Shown piece by piece: positions 1 to 5,574 of a stretch of DNA of 5,574 nucleotides; the stretch's first letter is position 1; each line of letters opens with the position of its first letter. The stretch covers positions 1-5,574 of the forward strand of contig JBCCFC010000941.1 of the NCBI GenBank assembly GCA_039029935.1, in the 5' to 3' direction. The notes beneath the pieces were generated by a model. It was not told where the DNA came from, searched no databases, and saw only the letters and a program-made list of their open reading frames with translations. Source of the stretch: G039029935 sp039029935 (GTDB lineage: Bacteria > Chloroflexota > Anaerolineae > Caldilineales > Caldilineaceae). Both the position numbers and the translations under genes were made by a program.

Positions 1-1
1 C

Positions 2-436
2 TACACGCATCTGCAACAGTTTCTGCTGGAGCTTGGCAAAGGGTTTGCCTTCATCGGTCGACAATATCGCATCACCATCAACAACACCCACTATCGTGTC
101 GATCTGGTCTTTTATCACCGCATCCTGCGCTGTTTTGTGTTGATTGATCTCAAAATTACCGATGTCCAACACTATGACATTGGGCAGATGAACCTATATT
201 TGGGCTACTTTGCCAAAGAAGAAAACATTGAAGGGGATAACCCACCCATCGGCATCATTTTGACTCGGAACAAAGATGAACTGTTGGTCGAATATGCAAC
301 CTATCAGATGAACAGCCAACTATTTGTACAAAAATATCAACTGTACCTACCCAACCGCGATGAGTTGCGTCGCCAGTTGGAAGAGATTCTCAAAGAGGCT
401 GAGGATATGAATGGGCATGAGGATGGTGAGGTGTGA
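2..436 (+). CDS. YhcG/DUF1016-family PD-(D/E)XK nuclease, 3' end only
   Basis: The frame is open from base 2, so this is the C-terminal 144 residues of a gene that begins upstream. The visible part matches the C-terminal nuclease domain of the YhcG (DUF1016) family: FLLELGKGFAFIGRQYRI near its start, then YRVDLVFYHRILRCFVLIDLK, then GQMNLYLGYF and NPPIGIILTRNKDELLVEYA. Putative catalytic residues, numbered from the first visible codon, are D34 and the D49-L-K51 triad. From memory of the family the middle residue is usually E (ELK), so this copy carries a conservative E-to-D change that the PD-(D/E)XK fold tolerates. A GTG at 137 is an internal valine codon and not a start, because the domain runs unbroken across it. 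The family is a predicted nuclease often found beside type I RM genes; its exact target here is unknown. The TGA stop (434-436) lies inside the first unit of an 8-base tandem repeat. Confidence 0.9.
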   Translation, partial: YTHLQQFLLELGKGFAFIGRQYRITINNTHYRVDLVFYHRILRCFVLIDLKITDVQHYDIGQMNLYLGYFAKEENIEGDNPPIGIILTRNKDELLVEYATYQMNSQLFVQKYQLYLPNRDELRRQLEEILKEAEDMNGHEDGEV

Positions 437-478
437 TGGTGTATGGGTGTGATAGTGTGATAGTGTGATAGTGTGATG
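431..478 (+). repeat. 8-base tandem repeat (GTGTGATA), six units
   Basis: Six consecutive 8-base units are visible: GTGTGATG, GTGTATGG, three perfect copies of GTGTGATA (447-470), then GTGTGATG. The first unit contains the last sense codon and TGA stop of the YhcG-like gene, so the repeat begins in coding sequence. Similar GATGGTGAGG sequence just upstream (422-431) suggests that a decayed unit may extend further into the gene. No function can be read from it; slipped-strand expansion is the simplest origin. Confidence 0.85.
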
Positions 479-540
479 GTGGCGGGGCAATCGTCGCAAT
501 CGTAGGTCATCGCTACCAGCGTGACGGTTTGATGATAACG

Positions 541-622
541 TACTACAGCGGATTGAGGGGGGAAACGGATTTGTGCCTGCGCACACACAAAAATCCGTTC
601 CCATCCCAAATCCGTTGTAGTA
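541..622. repeat. 82-base imperfect inverted repeat (REP/MITE-like hairpin)
   Basis: The outer arms are TACTACAGCGGATT (541-554) and AATCCGTTGTAGTA (609-622), which pair at 13 of 14 positions with one G-T. The inner arms are GGGAAACGGATTT (560-572) and AAATCCGTTCCC (591-602), which pair fully apart from one bulged A. A further GTG (573-575) can pair with CAC (586-588) around a loop of about 10 bases. The motif CGGATT or its complement occurs four times. The structure is symmetrical and lacks a trailing T-run, so it looks like a dispersed palindromic element (REP, BIME or MITE type) and not a simple terminator. The family is not recognised. Confidence 0.75.
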
Positions 623-626
623 TAAT
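598..626 (+). promoter_or_regulatory. Possible sigma70-type promoter for hsdS
   Basis: A perfect TATAAT (621-626) lies 17 bases downstream of TTCCCA (598-603), a four-of-six match to TTGACA. Transcription would start around 633, just ahead of the hsdS ribosome binding site, giving a very short leader. The -35 and spacer lie in the right arm of the inverted repeat and the -10 overlaps its last two bases, so hairpin formation or a protein bound to the palindrome could affect the promoter. The -10 is strong by eye but the -35 is weak. Confidence 0.45.
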
Positions 627-647
627 GGATGGCAGAGGGAGAGGCTG

Positions 648-1895
648 ATGAATGTTGACATGAAATCAGGGTATAAGCTGACTGAGGTAGGGGTGATACC
701 GGAGGATTGGACGATAAGGCATCTTTGGGAAATAGTGGATTTACAAGTAGGTTATGCGTTTAAATCGTCTTGGTTCACGAAAGATGATGGAATACCATTA
801 CTACGTGGTGAAAATGTGGGATATGGTCGTCCTGACTGGAGCATTAAACAAAACCTACCATTGTACGAGTCGAACAAATTTTCTGATTATATACTTTCGC
901 CAAGTGATATCGTAATCGGAATGGATCGTACGTTTACCAGATCGGGTGCCAAAATTAGTCTTCTTAAAGCTGAAGACTGCCCCTCGCTACTTGTCCAGCG
1001 TGTTGGTAAATTTATCCCGAAAAAATGTACTAGTAATTTCCTATGGGCCTTGCTCTCATTTGGAAATTATCACCGCTCTTTAGAATTACAGCAAACGGGT
1101 ATGGATATTCCTCATCTATCCCGCTCTGAGATTTTGAGTCCTATGATTGCCCTTCCCTCTACACTCGCCGAACAAGAAGCCATCGCCGAAGTATTGAGCG
1201 ATGCCGACGCCTACATCGAGTCACTGGAGCAGTTGATCGCCAAGAAACGGCTCATCAAGCAGGGAGCCATGCAGACTTTAACGCGCCCCAAAGAAGGCTG
1301 GGTCCCAAAAAAGTTAGGGAACATTGGCGAATTCTCTAAAGGTAGAGGTATCCGTAAAGATGAGTCATTAAGTGGTAATCTACCATGTATACGCTACGGC
1401 GAAATTTATACACATCATCATAATTATGTAAAACGTTTCTATTCATGGATTTCTAAATCTGTTGCTGGTAACTCCCAACGTATCAAGCCCAACGATATCT
1501 TATTTGCTGGCTCAGGAGAAACCAAAGCAGAAATTGGTAAATGCGTAGCATTTATTGATGATATTGAGGTATATGCAGGTGGTGATATTGTTATCTTGCG
1601 TCCAGAAAATATCAATTCATTATTTTTAGGGTATTACTTAAACACTTCCCAAATCAATCGACAAAAAGCTAGCAAAGGACAAGGTGATGCGGTTGTTCAC
1701 ATCAGTTCTGCTGCGCTCTCTACAATTGATTTATGGTTACCAACCCTCAAAGAACAAACTGCCATCGCCACCACCCTCTCCGACATGGACGCCGAAATCA
1801 CCGCACTAGAAGAAAAGCTCGCCAAAGCATGGCAACTCAAACAGGGAATGATGGCCGAGTTGTTGACAGGGAAGACGCGATTAGTGAAAAGTTAA
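648..1895 (+). CDS. hsdS: Type I restriction-modification specificity subunit HsdS
   Basis: This 415-residue protein determines the DNA sequence recognised by the type I methylase (HsdM2S) and restriction complex. It has the full two-half HsdS layout. It opens with YKLTEVGVIPEDW, the typical entry to the first target-recognition domain (TRD1, about residues 9-170). A conserved helical spacer follows (EQEAIAEVLSDADAYIESLEQLIAKKR, from residue 175). A second copy of the entry motif (TRPKEGW, 212-218) leads into TRD2 (about 219-365, with KGRGI and CIRYGEIYTHH). The second spacer starts at 369 (EQTAIATTLSDMDAEITALEEKLAK). The two spacers are clear repeats of one another and in the family form an antiparallel coiled coil that sets the gap between half-sites. 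ATG 648 is preceded by GAGGG (635-639) at 8 bases; ATG 660 is a possible alternative. Length is normal and the gene looks intact. The TAA stop lies in the first unit of a 7-base repeat. Confidence 0.96.
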   Translation: MNVDMKSGYKLTEVGVIPEDWTIRHLWEIVDLQVGYAFKSSWFTKDDGIPLLRGENVGYGRPDWSIKQNLPLYESNKFSDYILSPSDIVIGMDRTFTRSGAKISLLKAEDCPSLLVQRVGKFIPKKCTSNFLWALLSFGNYHRSLELQQTGMDIPHLSRSEILSPMIALPSTLAEQEAIAEVLSDADAYIESLEQLIAKKRLIKQGAMQTLTRPKEGWVPKKLGNIGEFSKGRGIRKDESLSGNLPCIRYGEIYTHHHNYVKRFYSWISKSVAGNSQRIKPNDILFAGSGETKAEIGKCVAFIDDIEVYAGGDIVILRPENINSLFLGYYLNTSQINRQKASKGQGDAVVHISSAALSTIDLWLPTLKEQTAIATTLSDMDAEITALEEKLAKAWQLKQGMMAELLTGKTRLVKS

Positions 1896-1960
1896 TAGTT
1901 AATAGTTAACAGTTAGCAGTTAATAATTAATAGTTAATAGTTAATAGTTGATAGTTGAGG
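1891..1960 (+). repeat. 7-base tandem repeat (GTTAATA), ten units
   Basis: Ten consecutive 7-base units fill these 70 bases. Five are exact GTTAATA; the rest are single or double variants (GTTAACA, GTTAGCA, ATTAATA, GTTGATA and finally GTTGAGG). The first unit supplies the TAA stop of hsdS. Because every unit carries TAA/TAG-type triplets, the array blocks translation in all forward frames. Heptamer arrays of this sort are known between genes in Cyanobacteria and several other phyla; no function is established for this one. Confidence 0.9.
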
Positions 1961-1972
1961 GTGAACAATAAA

Positions 1973-2002
1973 CTTTCAACTTTCAACTCTTCAACTTTTC
2001 AA
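1973..2002 (+). repeat. CTTTCAA-type 7/8-base tandem repeat, four units
   Basis: Four units are visible: CTTTCAA, CTTTCAA, CTCTTCAA and CTTTTCAA. The array ends three bases before the GGAG ribosome binding site of the next gene. Its TCAACTTTCAAC (1976-1987) is the complement, at 11 of 12 positions, of GTTGATAGTTGA (1947-1958) at the end of the upstream array. The two arrays can therefore form a hairpin with a 17-base loop just upstream of the start codon. Confidence 0.75.
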
Positions 2003-2004
2003 CC

Positions 2005-2008
2005 GGAG
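2005..2008 (+). promoter_or_regulatory. Ribosome binding site fixing the AAA gene start
   Basis: GGAG stands 6 bases before ATG 2015. This decides the start, because the same frame extends upstream to a TTG at 1955 that lies in repeat sequence and would add 20 low-complexity residues. Confidence 0.7.
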
Positions 2009-2014
2009 AAAATA

Positions 2015-3904
2015 ATGATTAAATTTCCATATGCGATTCGTGACTTTAGCGAGTTGATTACAGAAAACTATCACTATGTGGATCGAACAGCACATATCCG
2101 CTTTATTGAAGAGTGGGGCAAGGAACTGCTCTTTCTGCGTCCGCGTCGCTTTGGCAAGAGCCTGTGGCTTTCTACGATGATGGATTACTATGACATTGCC
2201 AAGGAAGATAACTTTGAGCGCTTGTTTGGTCATCTGGCGATTGGGCAAAATCCGACACCGCTGCGCAACAGCTACATGGTCATGCGTTGGGATTTCTCCA
2301 AGGTGCAGTCACATGGCACAATTGAGCAGATTGAGGCCAGCCTACATGCTCGAATCAATGATGCTATCAACAGTTTTTACACCGATTATCGAGACATACT
2401 ACCCTCTCCTGCGCCACCCACATCCAGTGATGCCCTCAGCACTTTTTCCACATTACTCGATGTTGTCCGTTCACTGGGACACAAGCTCTATCTGTTTATT
2501 GATGAGTATGATAACTTTGGCAATGAAGTTTTGATGGTGCCCAAAAAGAAAACGGCGCAAGAAAATGAACAGCAACTTGAGCGTTACACGACCCTCGTTA
2601 AGGGGGAAGGCTTGTTCAAAACGCTGTTTAAGAACCTGAAAAGCGCAGGGTCGGGCGATGGGCTGGATCGTGTGTTTATGACTGGAGTGTCACCGATTGT
2701 GTTGAGCGATGTCACCAGTGGCGCCAACACCTTTAAGAACATCTCGTGGCGGCAGGAGTTGAATGAACTTTGTGGGTTTACAGAGGCAGAACTGCGCAGC
2801 ATCGTCGTGCAACTCTTGGACAGCCCAGAGATGCAGGACATGATTGACCACCGCGATACCGAACGGGTGCGCATGATGGCCTTGATGGAGAACTACTATA
2901 ACGGCTCTTGGTTTATTGACGATTTTCGTCGAGGTCAAGAAAAGACCGTGCCCAAAGTCTATAACCCAACCTTGGCCTTTTATTTTCTCGAAGAGTTTCA
3001 AGCCAGCGGCGATTATCCGCGACAGCTTTTGGACGAGAATCTGACACCCGATTACCATAAGCTCATGCACATTGCCGGATACAACGATGGACCCGCCGTT
3101 CTTGACAATGCCTTTGCCCAAGATCGCACCATTACTGTGCGCACCCTACGCACCAAGTTTGGCGTGACAGACCTGCTTGATGAGGACCTGCAAAGTGACC
3201 GCCTCGCCCTCCTGCTCTGCTATTTGGGGGCATTGACCAGTGCTGGCGAAACAAAACGCGGACAAAACATTTTAGAGATTCCCAACTTGGTGATGCGCCA
3301 ACTCTATAGCGAGCGTGTATTGACCCACAAGGTAGAAAGCGACAGGCGTAAAGTGGAAGCAGGCATCAACGCCGCTGATGAACTCTTTGGCACGGGCGAT
3401 ATCAAGCCACTCTGTCTCTTTGCCCAAGAGCATCTGCTGCGGCTCTACAATGGGCGTGATGCCAGAGACTTTAATGAAGGCACACTCAAAACCATTTTTA
3501 TGATGCTGCTCTATCAGACCGACATGTACCTGATGTATTCGGAAGCACAGATCGAACGCAATTTTGGTGATCTGTTGATGTTGGTGCGACCAGGAATGCG
3601 CCACAATGAACTCTATGACATTTTGATCGAGTTTAAACAATTGCCGTTGAACCAAGCAACCGAAGATGTACAGACTCAAAAGGAAAAGACCATTCGCAGG
3701 GCATTGACCGAGGAGGATGCCAGCACAAGGCCACACACAGCGATGATCAAGTTGCCAAACATCAAGGCCAAGTTTGACGACGCAGAGACACAACTACACA
3801 AGTATCGCCAGAAGTTGCTCAAACAGCATGGGGACGATCTAAAACTCCGTTGCTATGCCGTCGTCAGCATCGGGTTTGGCCGGATTTTATGGAAAGAAGT
3901 ATGA
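2015..3904 (+). CDS. AAA-ATPase with C-terminal PD-(D/E)XK nuclease domain (DUF1703 type)
   Basis: This 629-residue protein has the layout of the AAA-ATPase-like/PD-(D/E)XK (DUF1703) family. The N-terminus FPYAIRDFSELITENYHYVDRT leads to a Walker A variant RPRRFGKS (42-49, K48). Walker B is LFIDEYDN (160-167, D163 and E164). A TGVSP motif (223-227), followed by SGANTFKNISW and a GFTEAEL segment, is typical of the family, as are NYYNGSWF (293-300) and VYNP (315-318). The C-terminal nuclease-like core has D519 (GDLLML) and E539-F-K541 (ILIEFK), so the catalytic triad looks intact. No signal peptide or membrane segment is evident, so it is probably cytoplasmic. The biochemical role of the family is poorly defined; ATP-regulated nuclease activity is an inference from the motifs. 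The gene lies between hsdS and hsdR, and its TGA stop overlaps the hsdR start (ATGA), implying translational coupling. ATG 2015 is chosen over the in-frame TTG at 1955. Confidence 0.9.
   Translation: MIKFPYAIRDFSELITENYHYVDRTAHIRFIEEWGKELLFLRPRRFGKSLWLSTMMDYYDIAKEDNFERLFGHLAIGQNPTPLRNSYMVMRWDFSKVQSHGTIEQIEASLHARINDAINSFYTDYRDILPSPAPPTSSDALSTFSTLLDVVRSLGHKLYLFIDEYDNFGNEVLMVPKKKTAQENEQQLERYTTLVKGEGLFKTLFKNLKSAGSGDGLDRVFMTGVSPIVLSDVTSGANTFKNISWRQELNELCGFTEAELRSIVVQLLDSPEMQDMIDHRDTERVRMMALMENYYNGSWFIDDFRRGQEKTVPKVYNPTLAFYFLEEFQASGDYPRQLLDENLTPDYHKLMHIAGYNDGPAVLDNAFAQDRTITVRTLRTKFGVTDLLDEDLQSDRLALLLCYLGALTSAGETKRGQNILEIPNLVMRQLYSERVLTHKVESDRRKVEAGINAADELFGTGDIKPLCLFAQEHLLRLYNGRDARDFNEGTLKTIFMMLLYQTDMYLMYSEAQIERNFGDLLMLVRPGMRHNELYDILIEFKQLPLNQATEDVQTQKEKTIRRALTEEDASTRPHTAMIKLPNIKAKFDDAETQLHKYRQKLLKQHGDDLKLRCYAVVSIGFGRILWKEV
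3901..3904 (+). other. ATGA stop-start overlap between the AAA gene and hsdR
   Basis: The hsdR ATG (3901-3903) and the AAA-gene TGA (3902-3904) share these bases. Such overlaps usually mean translational coupling and a common transcript, so the AAA protein and HsdR are probably made together from one mRNA. Confidence 0.85.
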
Positions 3905-5574
3905 ATCACCAATCAACCAATCCATACACATACAACACTGTCGGCCAGCCAGAGCTCGCCACACAGGAACGCGTCCTCAAACTCTTTCAACAGGAGTTGG
4001 GCTATCGTTTTCTGGGCAACCGCATGGCGCGTGACAACAACAGCAACATTGAGGCAGACATGCTTGACGCCTATCTGCTCCAGCGGGGATATACCGCCGC
4101 ACAATGCAGCAATGCCATCGGCCAATTACGCCGCGAGGTAGACACGCACAACCGCACCCTCTACGAGAGCAACGAGGCTGTCTATAAACTGCTTCGCTAT
4201 GGCATCAAGGTCAAAACACCAGCGGATGAACGAACCGAGACCGTGCATGTGATCGATTGGCACAACCCGACGGCCAATGATTTTGTTGTGGTTGAAGAGG
4301 TGACGTTACGCGGAAACCAGACTCGTCGCCCCGACATTGTGCTGTATGTCAACGGCATTGCGCTCGCTGTCTTGGAGTTAAAGAGCAGCCGTGTCAGCAT
4401 CAACGACGGCATCCGCCAAAACATCTCCAACTGGCAACCAGAATTCAACGAGTGGTTCTTTCGCACGGTCCAATTTGTCTTTGCGGGCAACGACGCCGAA
4501 GGCTTGCGTTATGGGGCTGTTGGCACCGAGGAAAAGTATTTTCTGACATGGAAAGAGGATGAAGCCGACAACACACGCTACAAACTCGACAAATATCTGC
4601 TCAAACTCTGTCGCAAAGACCGCTTTTTAGAGATCATCCACGATTTTGTCCTCTTTGATGCGGGTGTCAAAAAGCTCCCCCGTGTCCACCAGTACTTTGG
4701 CATCAAGGCGGCCCAAGAACGCATCGACCAGCGGCTTGGCGGTGTCATCTGGCATACCCAAGGCAGCGGCAAAAGCATTGTCATGGTGCTGCTGGCAAAG
4801 TGGCTGCTCGAAAACAACCCCCATGCCCGCGTCGTCATTATCACCGACCGCAAAGAGCTGGATGAGCAGATTGAGCGCATCTTTCGCGATGCGGGTGAGG
4901 CCATCTATCGCACCACCAGTGGGCGCAAACTGATGGAAACGTTGACAAACACAGCCCCGCGTTTGCTCTGTTCGCTGGTGCATAAGTTTGGACGCACCAC
5001 CATAGAGATGTTTGCCAACGAGTTTGAGGATGCACAGCCACAAGCGGTTCTGGGCGACATCTTTGTCTTTGTCGATGAATGTCACCGCACCCAAAGTGGC
5101 AAGCTCCACCGCGCCATGAAGCAGGTGTTACCCGACGCCATCTTTATCGGCTTTACAGGCACACCCCTGCTCAAGCGTGACAAACAGACCAGCCAAGAGG
5201 TCTTTGGCAGCTACATCCACACCTACAAATTTAGCCAAGCCGTTGCCGACAACATTATCCTCGATCTGGTCTATGAAGCGCGCGACATTGACCAACGCTT
5301 GGGGTCACAAGAACGGATTGATGCTTGGTTTGAGGCCAAAACACGCGGCTTGAACGATTGGCAAAAGGAGGCACTGCGCAAAAAGTGGGGAACCATGCAA
5401 AAGGTACTCAGTTCGCAGGCTCGCATGGACCGCGTGGTCACGGACATCAACTTTGACTTTGCCCTCAAACCACGTCTTTCGGATGGACGCGGCAATGCCA
5501 TCTTGGTCGCCGCCAGCATCTATGAAGCCTGCCGCTACTTCACGCTTTTCCAAGCCAGCGACCTCAAGGACAAC
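3901..5574 (+). CDS. hsdR: Type I restriction enzyme endonuclease/translocase subunit HsdR, 5' part
   Basis: This frame starts at ATG 3901 and stays open to the last base, giving 558 residues of a protein family that is usually about 1000 or more. HsdR supplies the nuclease and the ATP-driven DNA translocase of the type I complex. The N-terminus (NTVGQPELATQERVLKLFQ, then LGYRFLGN) is typical. The nuclease core reads RRPDIVLYVNGIALAVLELK, with D145, E159 and K161; Q173 lies 12 residues on, where the QxxxY motif of EcoR124I HsdR has its Q, but the Y position here is N177. Helicase motifs follow in order: Walker A TQGSGKS (286-292, K291), VVIITDRKELDEQI (311-324), the DECH box (392-395) and TGTP (419-422). 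Every motif seen is intact and no frameshift was found. The start overlaps the stop of the AAA gene by 4 bases, with GGAAAG (3891-3896) upstream, so translation is probably coupled. The remaining helicase motifs and C-terminal domain lie beyond the window. Confidence 0.96.
   Translation, partial: MNHQSTNPYTYNTVGQPELATQERVLKLFQQELGYRFLGNRMARDNNSNIEADMLDAYLLQRGYTAAQCSNAIGQLRREVDTHNRTLYESNEAVYKLLRYGIKVKTPADERTETVHVIDWHNPTANDFVVVEEVTLRGNQTRRPDIVLYVNGIALAVLELKSSRVSINDGIRQNISNWQPEFNEWFFRTVQFVFAGNDAEGLRYGAVGTEEKYFLTWKEDEADNTRYKLDKYLLKLCRKDRFLEIIHDFVLFDAGVKKLPRVHQYFGIKAAQERIDQRLGGVIWHTQGSGKSIVMVLLAKWLLENNPHARVVIITDRKELDEQIERIFRDAGEAIYRTTSGRKLMETLTNTAPRLLCSLVHKFGRTTIEMFANEFEDAQPQAVLGDIFVFVDECHRTQSGKLHRAMKQVLPDAIFIGFTGTPLLKRDKQTSQEVFGSYIHTYKFSQAVADNIILDLVYEARDIDQRLGSQERIDAWFEAKTRGLNDWQKEALRKKWGTMQKVLSSQARMDRVVTDINFDFALKPRLSDGRGNAILVAASIYEACRYFTLFQASDLKDN

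Larger units (their letters stand above)
437..647. other. Gap between the YhcG-like gene and hsdS, no gene seen
   Basis: This 211-base gap holds most of the 8-base tandem repeat, the 82-base inverted repeat and the possible promoter. The stretch between them (479-540) shows no motif I can name. Open frames crossing the gap on the minus strand are low-complexity products of the repeat and of antisense coding sequence, with no ribosome binding site or recognisable domain. Confidence 0.7.

Noticed and set aside
137..436. A separate 99-residue gene starting at GTG 137
   Set aside because: The frame is open back to base 2 and the nuclease domain runs across 137, so this GTG is an internal codon of a longer gene cut by the window edge.
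541..622. Rho-independent terminator for the YhcG-like gene
   Set aside because: The stem is long and nested and is followed by GTAGTATAATGG and not a T-run, so it does not fit a simple terminator.
337..661. Two overlapping minus-strand open frames of about 90-104 codons
   Set aside because: They are antisense to the YhcG-like gene and the 8-base repeat. Their sequence is low complexity (runs of HYHT), with no recognisable domain.
431..2002. CRISPR array
   Set aside because: The repeats are 7-8 bases long and directly adjacent, with no unique spacers.
1955..2014. Upstream TTG start adding 20 residues to the AAA protein
   Set aside because: The extension is translated from tandem repeat sequence, has no ribosome binding site, and the family motif begins right after ATG 2015, which has GGAG at 6 bases.
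2584..3793. Minus-strand open frames under the AAA gene, up to 173 codons
   Set aside because: They are antisense shadows of a clearly coding frame, with compositions rich in H, C and V and no domain or ribosome binding site.
3913..5553. Several minus-strand open frames and one alternative plus-strand frame (4646-4933)
   Set aside because: The whole stretch is covered by the intact hsdR frame with all motifs in order, so these are shadows.

Overview
The window is a slice of a bacterial defence island built on a type I restriction-modification (RM) locus. All genes lie on the + strand. In order they are: the 3' end of a YhcG/DUF1016-family PD-(D/E)XK nuclease (2-436), a repeat-rich gap (437-647), hsdS (648-1895), a short gap made almost wholly of tandem repeats (1891-2014), a full-length AAA-ATPase/PD-(D/E)XK (DUF1703-type) protein (2015-3904), and hsdR, which overlaps it by 4 bases and runs off the right edge (3901-5574, 558 codons seen). 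The hsdR frame is open all the way to the end of the window and is the longest protein-coding signal after the AAA gene. No hsdM is present. It would be expected upstream of position 1, beyond the YhcG-like gene, or elsewhere in the genome.

The host cannot be named safely. Sampled coding stretches outside the hsdS target-recognition domains are about 55% GC, start sites carry GGAG/GAGGG-type ribosome binding sites, and gaps hold 7- and 8-base tandem repeats. Such repeats, with DUF1703-type AAA proteins and YhcG nucleases, are common in large-genome, often filamentous or environmental bacteria (for example Chloroflexota, Cyanobacteria, Bacteroidota, sulfur-oxidising Gammaproteobacteria). No marker here decides between them.

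How the parts fit: HsdS supplies DNA sequence specificity to the HsdM2S methylase and to the full restriction complex. HsdR supplies the ATP-driven translocase and the nuclease. The AAA/PD-(D/E)XK protein sits between hsdS and hsdR and is translationally coupled to hsdR through an ATGA overlap, so it is probably made together with HsdR and may work with it. The YhcG-like protein is a further putative nuclease of a family often found in or near type I RM loci. The locus therefore encodes three separate proteins with recognisable PD-(D/E)XK motifs.

The two main gaps are unusual. Each contains a short tandem repeat whose first unit includes the stop codon of the gene before it (8-base unit after the YhcG-like gene, 7-base unit after hsdS). 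The first gap also holds an 82-base imperfect inverted repeat, with a good -10 box at its right edge. The second holds a further CTTTCAA-type repeat that can pair with the end of the 7-base array. Within hsdS, base composition swings from about 33-43% GC in sampled target-recognition stretches to 55% in sampled conserved stretches, as expected if target-recognition domains have been exchanged.
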